Shown here: positions 1-6,965 of the stretch, piece by piece
Layout of the letters: every line of letters begins with the position of its first letter
How positions within the stretch are numbered: position 1 is the first letter of the stretch
Assembly (NCBI GenBank): GCA_027620105.1
Contig: JAQCIA010000036.1
Location: 1-11,136, forward strand
Length of the DNA: 11,136 bases
Source: Verrucomicrobiota bacterium
GTDB lineage: Bacteria; Verrucomicrobiota; Kiritimatiellia; UBA8416; JAIOPI01
Reading direction: 5' to 3'
Notes under the pieces: generated by a model
Seen by the model: the letters and a program-made list of their open reading frames with translations, nothing else
Database searches by the model: none
Told to the model about the DNA's origin: nothing
Program-made: the position numbers and the translations under genes

Positions 1-395
1 CGGATACGCTGCCGCTGATCAGTGGGTATCAGGGGCCCTTTCTCAATCCCGGTCAGCGCGTGCAGGGACTCACGGCGGACGCGGTGCGCCTGCTGGATGT
101 CTGGCTGAACGCGGATCACGATCACGAGATGGTGGTGCGCGAAGTTGACGTGCGCGGCGGGTTCGCGGGGGCCAAGGATACGCTGCGCGTGACGCTGACC
201 GGCGACACGGTCGTGGACCTGGCGTGGCAGCGCAGCCTGGGGCGCGGACCGGTGGAGCGCGAGGATTTGCAGTCGCGCATTCTATTCCTGCGGGGACTTT
301 TACGGCGCGCCGAAGCGGACGGCAAGCGCGTCAAGCGCGTCGATCTTTCCCTGGATGATTATCGGCGCCAGAGCGTCGTAGAAAACTGGAATTAG
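1..395 (+). CDS. ftsQ: Cell division protein FtsQ/DivIB, C-terminal part (5' end outside window)
   Basis: This is the last ~131 codons of a gene entering from the left; the frame begins at base 3 and ends with TAG at 393-395. FtsQ is a single-pass inner-membrane divisome protein whose periplasmic domain links early and late division proteins. The visible part opens with DTLPLISG, matching the 'LPLI(S/T)G' strand of the FtsQ/DivIB beta domain. It continues with alternating beta strands and helices and ends in the usual short strand (VDLSLDDYRRQSVV) and tail. Sequence identity alone is modest because this family diverges fast. Position supports the call strongly: ftsA starts 11 bp downstream and ftsZ follows, the classic dcw order. 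The membrane anchor and POTRA domain are outside the window. A GTG at base 60 is internal and not a likely start. Confidence 0.82.
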   Translation, partial: DTLPLISGYQGPFLNPGQRVQGLTADAVRLLDVWLNADHDHEMVVREVDVRGGFAGAKDTLRVTLTGDTVVDLAWQRSLGRGPVEREDLQSRILFLRGLLRRAEADGKRVKRVDLSLDDYRRQSVVENWN

Positions 396-396
396 C

Positions 397-403
397 GGAA
401 GGA
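397..403 (+). promoter_or_regulatory. Shine-Dalgarno site of ftsA
   Basis: The purine run GGAAGGA ends 3 nt before the ATG at 407 and begins just after the ftsQ stop. It supports the chosen ftsA start. It is one of the few clear Shine-Dalgarno sites in the window. Confidence 0.6.
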
Positions 404-406
404 CAC

Positions 407-1621
407 ATGGCGCAGGCTCCCATCGTTGGATTGGAAATCGGCACCTCCAAGGTGATCGCGCTCGTCGGCGAAATGCGTGACGACGGCGTGGTGATGATCA
501 CCGGCGTGGGGGAGCGCCCCTCCACGGGCATCCGCAAGGGCGAGATCAACGACCTTGCCAACGCCACGCTCTGCGTGCAATCGGTGCTGGCACTCGCGGA
601 AGAGCGCAGCAACGTGGAAGTGCGCGAAGTGCTGCTGGCGGTGTCGGGGGGCCATGTGCAGGGATTGATCAATCACGGAACCGTGCCGGTGATCGGCGGG
701 GACGGGGGGATTCAGGCCGACGACGTGGCCGATGCCCTGGAAGTGGCGCGGGCCGTGAACCTGCCGCCGGAGCGCGAGGTGCTGCACACCATCAGCCAGT
801 ATTTTTACATCGACGACGACACGCGCGTGACGAATCCCGAAGGGCTGTCGGGCGCGCAGCTTTCGGTCGACATGCTGGCGATCCATGGCGTGCGCAATCG
901 CCTGAACAACACCGTGCGCGCGGTGCGCAATGTACCCGTCGAAGTTCAGGATGTGGCCTTCAGCGGTTTGTGTTCGGCCCTCTCGGTGTTAACCGCGGAG
1001 CAGAAGCGCAACGGTGTGGTGGTGATCGATCTGGGAGGCGGCAAAACGGACTACGTGGTGTACGCGGAAGGCGTGGTTGCGGCGGCGGGCGTCATCGGCG
1101 TGGGCGGCGATCATGTGACCAACGACGTGGCGCTGGCGTTCAATATTCCCACGGCACAGGCCGAGGTGCTCAAGCGTGAATCCGGCACGGTGGGTGCCTC
1201 CGCGGGCGGCGCGGATGTGGTGCTGGCGCCGGAAGGCAGTTTCGCCGGCCGGTCGGTGTCGCTCAAGGATCTGAACACGGTGATGCATGCGCGTGTGGAT
1301 GAGTTGCTCACCATGATCCGTCGCCGTGTCGCGCAGGAAGACCTGATGCACCATGTTGGAGCGGGTGTGGTCCTGACCGGTGGCAGTGCACGCACGAGCG
1401 GCATTGTGGGCATGGCGGAAGGGTTGTTTGAAATGCCCTGCCGCGTCGGCAAGCCGCGTAACGTGGATGGGCTGACCGCGGCGGTGAACGGGCCGGAGTA
1501 CGCCACCGTCAGTGGTCTTGTGCAGTATGGATTCAAGGCGGCGCGCGACCAGTCCCCGCCACTGAAAGGGTTGCTGGGGCGTTTGTTTGGCGGAAAACCT
1601 CCGCGGGGTGGTGCGTCATGA
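407..1621 (+). CDS. ftsA: Cell division protein FtsA, actin-like membrane tether of FtsZ
   Basis: FtsA is an actin-family ATP-binding protein that anchors FtsZ filaments to the cytoplasmic membrane and recruits later division proteins. At 404 aa it has normal family length. Phosphate-1 motif is GLEIGTSKV (8-16). The FtsA-specific 1C subdomain follows (about 80-160; AVSGGHVQGLINHG, then a diverged HxIPQxY element as LHTISQYFYID). Phosphate-2 is IDLGGGKTDY (207-216), with Lys where Thr is usual. Then come IGVGGDHVTNDVA (230-242), the adenosine motif VVLTGGSART (321-330) and the terminal PEYATVSGLVQYG (363-375). The C-terminus carries a short hydrophobic amphipathic stretch, LKGLLGRLFGG (386-396), matching the FtsA membrane-targeting helix. 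The stop overlaps the ftsZ start by 4 bp (ATGA), which suggests coupled translation. Identity is secure. Confidence 0.96.
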   Translation: MAQAPIVGLEIGTSKVIALVGEMRDDGVVMITGVGERPSTGIRKGEINDLANATLCVQSVLALAEERSNVEVREVLLAVSGGHVQGLINHGTVPVIGGDGGIQADDVADALEVARAVNLPPEREVLHTISQYFYIDDDTRVTNPEGLSGAQLSVDMLAIHGVRNRLNNTVRAVRNVPVEVQDVAFSGLCSALSVLTAEQKRNGVVVIDLGGGKTDYVVYAEGVVAAAGVIGVGGDHVTNDVALAFNIPTAQAEVLKRESGTVGASAGGADVVLAPEGSFAGRSVSLKDLNTVMHARVDELLTMIRRRVAQEDLMHHVGAGVVLTGGSARTSGIVGMAEGLFEMPCRVGKPRNVDGLTAAVNGPEYATVSGLVQYGFKAARDQSPPLKGLLGRLFGGKPPRGGAS

Positions 1622-2763
1622 TGGCATCCACGCTGTGCATCATTGGCGTGGGCGGCGCGGGCAGTCGGGTCGCCAGCCGGGCCGCGCCCTTGCTGTTGGG
1701 CGCGGCGCACGTGGTGGCCGTGAACACGGACGCGCGCGAACTGGATCTGGCGGATACGCCGGTGAAGGTGCTGATCGGAGCAACGCGCACGGGCGGGCTG
1801 GGCGCGGGCGGCGCGGTCGCCACGGGCCGGCTTGCAGCGGATGATGATCTCACGACGCTGCGCGCGCTCGTCAGCGAGCAGACGCTGGTCGTGGTGACCG
1901 CAGGGCTGGGTGGCGGCACGGGGTCGGGTGCGATGCCGGCGATCCTGCGTGCGGCGCATGATGCGGGCGCACTGACGCTGGCGGTGGTGACACTGCCGTT
2001 CCAGTTTGAAGGACCGAAGCGCCAGGCGGCGGCGGAGGAAGCCTTGCGCGCGGTCCGTGAGTCCGCAGACGCCGTGGTGGTGATGGCCAACGATCGCCTG
2101 GTCGAGGAAGTTGGCGAGACCGGGATGAAGGCGGCCTGCGAGCGGGTGGATGCCGTGTTGGGGCGTAGCCTGGCGGCGCTGTGCAACCTGATCGCAGAAC
2201 CTGGCTACATCAAATTGGATTTCGCGGATCTGCAGCAGATGATCCGGCAGAGCGGCGGCACTTGCGCCATGGCCTATGCGGAAGCGTCCGGCGAGGATCG
2301 CGCTGAAGCTGCGGCGCAAGCCCTGTTGGACAGCACGTTACTGGAGCGTGGGCGCCTGGTGGCTCAGGCCAAGGCGCTGCTGGTGGGTATCATGGGCGGG
2401 CCAGATCTGGCTGTGCGCGAAGTGGGCGTCATCATGGATGCCATTCGCAGCAAGGCGGGCGCCGAATGCCGTACCAGCATGGGCACGTATATTGGCGACG
2501 ACGCGGGCGGAAGCGTGCAGGTCGTCCTGCTGGCCACGGAAACCCGGGGCGATGCAACCAAGCCGGTCGACAAGGATGAGGGACGGACAACAGCCAAAGC
2601 GGGACGGCGCGGGACGCGCGCGCGGCAGACGGAATTGCAGGGCCAACTCGTGCTGCAACCCTCGGGCCGTGGCCGCTTCCGCAATGTGGAGCCGACAATT
2701 TTCGACGGCGAGGATTTCGACATTCCGACGTATGTACGGCGCGGTATCACGATCGGGTCGTGA
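1618..2763 (+). CDS. ftsZ: Cell division protein FtsZ, tubulin-like GTPase (diverged)
   Basis: FtsZ polymerises with GTP into the cytokinetic ring. The 381-aa protein has family length and domain order: Rossmann glycine loop GVGGAG (10-15), NTD (36-38), the tubulin signature GGGTGSG (98-104), FEGPKR (130-135), ND (158-159), the T7 catalytic loop LDFAD (200-204) with both aspartates, then SGEDRAEAAAQAL, the C-terminal domain, a basic linker (about 315-355) and a conserved tail FDIPTYVRRGI (367-377) that should bind FtsA. By eye several usual residues are changed: Arg17 for the Asn after the glycine loop, Cys174 for the guanine-stacking Phe, Lys199 for the Asn of NxDFAD, and GAGGAVATG for GAGANPEVG. 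Start is ATG 1618 or the adjacent ATG 1621. The first overlaps the ftsA stop. No strong Shine-Dalgarno is seen (GGGGTGG about 7 nt upstream), which fits coupling to ftsA. Confidence 0.97.
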   Translation: MMASTLCIIGVGGAGSRVASRAAPLLLGAAHVVAVNTDARELDLADTPVKVLIGATRTGGLGAGGAVATGRLAADDDLTTLRALVSEQTLVVVTAGLGGGTGSGAMPAILRAAHDAGALTLAVVTLPFQFEGPKRQAAAEEALRAVRESADAVVVMANDRLVEEVGETGMKAACERVDAVLGRSLAALCNLIAEPGYIKLDFADLQQMIRQSGGTCAMAYAEASGEDRAEAAAQALLDSTLLERGRLVAQAKALLVGIMGGPDLAVREVGVIMDAIRSKAGAECRTSMGTYIGDDAGGSVQVVLLATETRGDATKPVDKDEGRTTAKAGRRGTRARQTELQGQLVLQPSGRGRFRNVEPTIFDGEDFDIPTYVRRGITIGS

Positions 2764-2773
2764 CGGCGCAGCA

Positions 2774-4366
2774 ATGGATACCATCGATCATCACCGTTGG
2801 CGCGGGGCGTTCTGGGGCGTGGGACTGGTGGCGGCGGTGGCGCTGAATGTGGTCAGTCTGCTGCACGGCGATCTCAATCAGGACGAGGGGTGGTATCTCT
2901 ACGGCGCGCGATTGGTTGCGGAGGGCCAGCGTCCCTACGTGGATTTCGGGAGTACGCAGGGGCCGGTCATGTCCTACGTCTATGCGCTGGCCACGCCACT
3001 GGTGCGCCAGTGGGGGGTTGCGGGCGGGCGGGCGTTTACGAGTGCGCTGGGGCTGATCGGCGTGCTGCTCGCGGCCTGGCTGGCCGCGCGACTCACCCGG
3101 CGTGAGCCGTCCGCCGACGGCGCTGCCGCAGCTGGGAATGCGGCCATCGCAACGTTCTTTCTTGTGGGCGTGAATATCTTTCAGAGCTATTTCACGACAA
3201 TCGTAAAAACCTATGCGCTCGCGGCGTTGTGGCTGGTTCTCGCATTCCTGCTGCTCAGCACCTTGCGCGGTCGTACTGGGCGGGTGGCGGCCGCGGCCGC
3301 GGGGGTCTGCATGTCCTTGGCCGCGGCCACGCGCATTTCCGCGGTGGTGGTCGCAGGGGTGACGGCGCTGGCGTTGCTGTGTTTTGCACGCGATATCGAA
3401 CGACGCGCGGCCCTGGCGCGGGCGGCGTGGTTCATCGCGGGCGGCGTGATTAGCGCGCTGGCCGTGTTTCTGCCATTCGCGCTGGCGGCACCGGAGTCGT
3501 TCTGGTTCTTCATGGTGCAGTATCATGCGGGGCGGGAAGTGACGGGCCTGGTTCCGTGGCTGGCATACAAAGTCGGCTTTTTGCTGCGCATGGGGCAGGC
3601 CTATGCGACCGCGGTGGGGTTGGCCCTGGCGCTGCTGCTGGCGTGGTGTTTCGGGTCACGGGATTTCCGGCGCCCGGAGTGGTTGACCGTGGCGCTGTGG
3701 GGCAGCGTGGCAGGCGTCAGCCTGCTGCATCTGCTCGCGCCTATCCCTTACGATGATTATCAAGCGATGATCTACCCACTGTTTGCCGTGGGGTTGGCGG
3801 TGGCGCTCGCGCGGCGCTGCGTGGTGGCCTGGCCCGTGGCCGCGGTTTGCGCGGTCTGTCTGGTGTCCGTGGGCTCGCTCAACATGGCGCAGTCCTGGTT
3901 CATCACGCGTGATCGCATCTGGTGGTCGCTGAAGCCCACTTCGCCGCTGGCGGTGTTGCAGGACACGGCCAGGCGGATTCGCGCACTGCCGGGGGTGACG
4001 CCGGGCGCCGAGATACTCACACAGGATCCCTACCTGGCGGTCGAAGCCAACCTCACCCTGCCGGGGGGCATGGAACTGGGACAATTTTGCTATTTTCCCG
4101 ACTTGCCGGCGGAACGTGCCCGGGCCTGTCATGTGCTCAACGCGGAACAGATGCGCGAGGTGCTGAAGGCGAGCACCGCACCGGTTGCGGCGTTCAGCGG
4201 ATACGGATTCGCCATGCGTTCACCCGAAGTGGCACGCGTGCCGGAAGCCGATGCGCGCGCCTTGTGGGATATTGTGGAATCGCGCTTTGACGACGTCACG
4301 GCTGTCGAACCCTTCGGCCAGGCGGACACGCGCCTGCGCATCCTGATGCGCAAGCCGGATGCGTAA
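2774..4366 (+). CDS. Polytopic GT-C glycosyltransferase (ArnT/PMT/RgtA-like)
   Basis: This 530-aa integral membrane protein probably transfers a sugar from a polyprenyl-phosphate donor to an acceptor on the periplasmic side. After a first membrane segment (about 12-31) comes a loop with NQDEGWYLYGARL; Asp37-Glu38 is the acidic pair expected at the active site of GT-C enzymes. GQRPYVDFGSTQGP follows, typical of the PMT_2/RgtA-D group. About nine more hydrophobic segments follow to near residue 375, then a soluble C-terminal domain of ~150 residues. The ATG at 2774 is 10 bp after the ftsZ stop; the same frame stays open far upstream through ftsZ, but that part is a shadow and the membrane protein begins here. 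No Shine-Dalgarno is visible. Co-transcription with ftsQAZ is likely from spacing. The acceptor (cell wall, lipid or protein) cannot be told. Confidence 0.82.
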   Translation: MDTIDHHRWRGAFWGVGLVAAVALNVVSLLHGDLNQDEGWYLYGARLVAEGQRPYVDFGSTQGPVMSYVYALATPLVRQWGVAGGRAFTSALGLIGVLLAAWLAARLTRREPSADGAAAAGNAAIATFFLVGVNIFQSYFTTIVKTYALAALWLVLAFLLLSTLRGRTGRVAAAAAGVCMSLAAATRISAVVVAGVTALALLCFARDIERRAALARAAWFIAGGVISALAVFLPFALAAPESFWFFMVQYHAGREVTGLVPWLAYKVGFLLRMGQAYATAVGLALALLLAWCFGSRDFRRPEWLTVALWGSVAGVSLLHLLAPIPYDDYQAMIYPLFAVGLAVALARRCVVAWPVAAVCAVCLVSVGSLNMAQSWFITRDRIWWSLKPTSPLAVLQDTARRIRALPGVTPGAEILTQDPYLAVEANLTLPGGMELGQFCYFPDLPAERARACHVLNAEQMREVLKASTAPVAAFSGYGFAMRSPEVARVPEADARALWDIVESRFDDVTAVEPFGQADTRLRILMRKPDA

Positions 4367-4369
4367 TCG

Positions 4370-4393
4370 GGCGCGGGAAGGCGGATACGCGCC
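4370..4393. terminator. Possible hairpin in the gap between the two converging operons
   Basis: The 31-bp gap between the converging stop codons holds a perfect 6-bp GC stem, GGCGCG (4370-4375) with CGCGCC (4388-4393), around a 12-nt loop. There is no T tract on either strand, so it is not a canonical intrinsic terminator. Stems this short arise easily in GC-rich DNA. It is listed because some transcription end is expected here and nothing better is present. Confidence 0.28.
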
Positions 4394-4397
4394 AGGC

Positions 4398-5645
4398 TCA
4401 TCCAGCGAGGGGCTGGTCGCGCGGTTCGCGCACGCGCCGCATCACCCAGGCCGCCGCCACCAGGCTGATCAGCATGCTCGTCACAAACAGCACGGGCAAT
4501 CCGTGGCTGTGTGCCAGCGCGCCGGCCAGCAGGGGGGCGACGAGCATGGGGATTGCGGTTACCAGGTTGCCAACGGTGATATGGGCCAGCCGCGCGTCGT
4601 GCGGACAAGTTTCAAAGAGCATGTTGTTGTGTGAAATGATTGATACGCCGCCGCAGATGCCGATACCCACGTAGACCAGCACGCAGGGGATTAACCCCGA
4701 GCCCAACAGCAACAGCAGCAGGGTGACCACCTGCGTGACGGCGCCGATGACCAACCCCACGCGGTGGCCACGGCGATCACCGAGGCGTCCGAAGACAATA
4801 TTCGCCAGGGCGGCGGCGATGGTTGCTGCGGCGCCGCATAGTACCACGGTTCCGTCGGGCAGACTGCCGCCGGCGCGGCTCTGAAAGTGTACGGCGACGA
4901 AGGGTGCGATGCAGAAACCGGCGGAGGCCAGGATGCGCCCCGCCAGAAAGCTTCGAAAGTTCGCGACCTGCAGACTCACCCGAAAGCGCCGCAACAGGTC
5001 ACGCCGGGTGAGTGGGGTGGTGACGAGATCCGGAAGGGGCTCCTTAATCCACAGGAAGAGAACGATGGAGATCGTGGCGATGCCGGCGGCAGCCAGAAAG
5101 ATCCATGCATAGGTGTCGATGCCGGGATGGTGGTGCAGGACGCGTCCGGCCACCAGCGCCGCCAGTGTGCCCAGGGCCGAGGCCGCGAACCAGACCAAGC
5201 CCATCACGGAACCGCGAATACCGCGATGGAAGAGATGCGCGAGCCAGTCCATCCACACACTGTAAATCACTCCGATTGCGCCCACGCAGACGGCAAAACT
5301 GGCGAGCATCAACCAGCGGATGGTGGCTGCGGATGCCCGCCCGTCCAGCGCGAGAATGATGATGCCGTACATGGCGATGGCCGGGATGACCGTGAGCAGA
5401 TGCCAGAACACGAAAGGTTTTTTGCGCGCCGTGATGCGATGGAACCAGAAAAGGCCGATGATCTGGGGAAGGACAAGGAAGCCACTTTCGATGGCGGTAA
5501 CGGCCCCGAGCATGTGGGCGCCGGCGCCATAGTGGCGCAGCACGAGCGTCAGCATCGTCATGGGCATGATCAGGGCGCTCTGCAGGCCCCACAGGCCTTC
5601 GCCGAGGATACAGAGAAACGCGTTCTGCTTTTCGGCTTGGTTCAT
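4398..5645 (-). CDS. Major facilitator superfamily (MFS) transporter
   Basis: This 415-aa protein has about 12 hydrophobic segments in two halves, the size and layout of an MFS secondary transporter in the inner membrane. The second half has the MFS motif A in the form GRLGDRRGHR (286-295), in the loop between its second and third segments. A charged central loop (about 200-230, including RRDLLRRFRVS) separates the halves. The family moves small solutes using ion gradients; export is plausible given the efflux genes upstream, but the substrate is unknown. It starts 12 bp after the permease stop, so it is probably the last gene of the same transcription unit. No Shine-Dalgarno precedes the ATG at 5645. 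Its stop lies 31 bp from the stop of the converging glycosyltransferase gene. Confidence 0.9.
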   Translation of the reverse strand: MNQAEKQNAFLCILGEGLWGLQSALIMPMTMLTLVLRHYGAGAHMLGAVTAIESGFLVLPQIIGLFWFHRITARKKPFVFWHLLTVIPAIAMYGIIILALDGRASAATIRWLMLASFAVCVGAIGVIYSVWMDWLAHLFHRGIRGSVMGLVWFAASALGTLAALVAGRVLHHHPGIDTYAWIFLAAAGIATISIVLFLWIKEPLPDLVTTPLTRRDLLRRFRVSLQVANFRSFLAGRILASAGFCIAPFVAVHFQSRAGGSLPDGTVVLCGAAATIAAALANIVFGRLGDRRGHRVGLVIGAVTQVVTLLLLLLGSGLIPCVLVYVGIGICGGVSIISHNNMLFETCPHDARLAHITVGNLVTAIPMLVAPLLAGALAHSHGLPVLFVTSMLISLVAAAWVMRRVREPRDQPLAG

Positions 5646-5657
5646 GGAGGCCCGCGG

Positions 5658-6965
5658 TCAGTCGTTGCGCAGGGCTTCGTAGGGGGAGATGCGCGCGGCG
5701 ACGAGCGCCGGCCACAGGGAGGCCAGCAGGGCCGTGCCCGCCACAACGAAGACGGGCACGAGTAGCACCGTGGCATTGAGCACCACAGAGACTGGCAGGC
5801 GGCCCGGGTCCAGCGTCGCCAGCGCGCAGAGCGGGGTCGCAATGCCCAGTAGCGCGGCGCCGACGCTGACCAGCAAGGCCTCCACGACGCACAGCGCTGC
5901 AATGTCCGCACGCGAGGCACCGAGGGAGCGACGCAAGCCGATTTCGGGAATGCGCTCCTGAATGCGCGCCAGCATGAGCCCTGTGAGTGTCGCCCCGCCG
6001 AGCAGCAGGCACAGTCCCGCGATCGCACCGGCGCTCAAACTGATCGTGCCGCGCAGTTTTCGGATGCCACCCAGCAATGTGTCCGGCGTGGTCCAGGTCC
6101 ATGCCGCCGCACGGCCGCCGCCATGCAGCAATTGCCGTGCGCGGTCGAGCATGGCCGCCACTGTTGCGGGGGAGCCGGTCTTGATGAACAGCGCATCGGC
6201 GCCAGGTGATGGCGGCGTGTCGGATTGGCTCCAGAGCGGCGGCAGCGATTCCGGCACCACGACAAAGCGCGCGCCGCTGGCGAGGCGCGGATCCATATTC
6301 GCGTCGTTGTCGCCCGAGGGTGCGATGATGCCCACCACCCGCAACGGCATGTGGGGCAGCCCGATGAATTGTTGTACGCCGACTTGTAGCTCGTCGGCGA
6401 GGGCACGTGTCAGGAGGCAGACATGCGCGGCATGCTGGATGTCCAGCGGATCGAAATTTCGTCCGGCGACGAGCGGCCAGGCGCGCGCGGGGGCAAGGTT
6501 GTGGTCGCCGGCAATCACGTCCACATCGCGCTTGGCACCGATGGGCACACGCGGATGTCGGCGAATGGCGCTGACCGTGGCGCCGTTGAGATTTCGGCGC
6601 AACACGTCACGCACGTTGGCCGCGAGCGTCTGCTCTGCCGGGCCACTGCCGGCAGTCGGCGTCAGGGCGATGGTGTCAGCACCGAATTCGGCCACCAGCT
6701 GCTCGGCGCGCCGGTCCAGTCCCGCGAGAATGCCAAACAGCACCGTTAGTGTGGCCACGCCCGTGGCCATGGTTCCCATGGCCAGCAGGAGGCGACCGGG
6801 TTGCGCGCGCAGACCGCCCAGAACGTCGGAAAGGAGGAGGCGGAAACTGGGGGGGACTCGGAAACGTTCAACACGCAACTTCCAGCGCGCAACATGCAAG
6901 ATTGAATCGGAGGTGTGTGGGCCGTGAATGTCCCCGTTGGACGATGATCGTTCCTTCTGTTGCAT
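5658..6965 (-). CDS. ABC exporter permease, MacB/FtsX family, with repeat-derived N-terminus
   Basis: This 435-aa protein has the MacB/LolC/FtsX topology: one membrane segment (about 59-81), a periplasmic domain (about 82-305; LVAGRNFDPLD at 165-175 matches the MacB core), then three C-terminal segments. RIPEIGLRRSLGASRADI (338-355) is the family coupling motif, and the end SPYEALRND is the usual MacB-type terminus. Unlike MacB the ATPase is a separate upstream gene. The ATG at 6965 overlaps the ATPase stop by one base (TGATG) and has a perfect GGAGG 7 nt upstream, so I chose it. Residues about 4-35 are encoded by a ~95-bp palindromic repeat also found on the other side of the ATPase gene, so this N-terminus is not ancestral. 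The next in-frame ATG is codon 63, inside the first membrane segment; TTG codons 23 and 30 are alternatives. Confidence 0.9.
   Translation of the reverse strand: MQQKERSSSNGDIHGPHTSDSILHVARWKLRVERFRVPPSFRLLLSDVLGGLRAQPGRLLLAMGTMATGVATLTVLFGILAGLDRRAEQLVAEFGADTIALTPTAGSGPAEQTLAANVRDVLRRNLNGATVSAIRRHPRVPIGAKRDVDVIAGDHNLAPARAWPLVAGRNFDPLDIQHAAHVCLLTRALADELQVGVQQFIGLPHMPLRVVGIIAPSGDNDANMDPRLASGARFVVVPESLPPLWSQSDTPPSPGADALFIKTGSPATVAAMLDRARQLLHGGGRAAAWTWTTPDTLLGGIRKLRGTISLSAGAIAGLCLLLGGATLTGLMLARIQERIPEIGLRRSLGASRADIAALCVVEALLVSVGAALLGIATPLCALATLDPGRLPVSVVLNATVLLVPVFVVAGTALLASLWPALVAARISPYEALRND
6861..6954 (-). repeat. Palindromic intergenic-type repeat, copy A (read through in the permease gene)
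   Basis: This copy shares with copy B (7663-7757), in order and orientation: GAAACGTTCAA, AACTTCCA, GCGCGCAA, TCGGAG, GTGTGT and CCGTTGGACG. Its ends pair as a hairpin: 6863-6871 with 6944-6952 (7 of 9 pairs), and 6881-6886 with 6936-6941 (six pairs including one G-U). It begins 10 nt after the ATPase stop. On the minus strand it is stop-free in the permease frame and gives the peptide RWKLRVERF. It resembles dispersed intergenic repeats rather than coding sequence. Confidence 0.75.

Noticed and set aside
1111..2319. 402-codon open frame on the minus strand across ftsA and ftsZ
   Set aside because: It is antisense to two secure genes; its product is rich in Arg, His and Ala with no domain, as expected of a shadow frame in GC-rich coding DNA.
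2276..2773. Upstream extension of the glycosyltransferase frame inside ftsZ
   Set aside because: It is a shadow of ftsZ, rich in Arg, Trp and Ser with no membrane segment or homology; the ATG at 2774 just after the ftsZ stop fits the membrane protein.
4887..5765. 292-codon plus-strand open frame over the MFS gene
   Set aside because: The product is a run of Gly, Asp, Arg and Gln with no hydrophobic core, while the opposite frame gives a clean 12-segment transporter.
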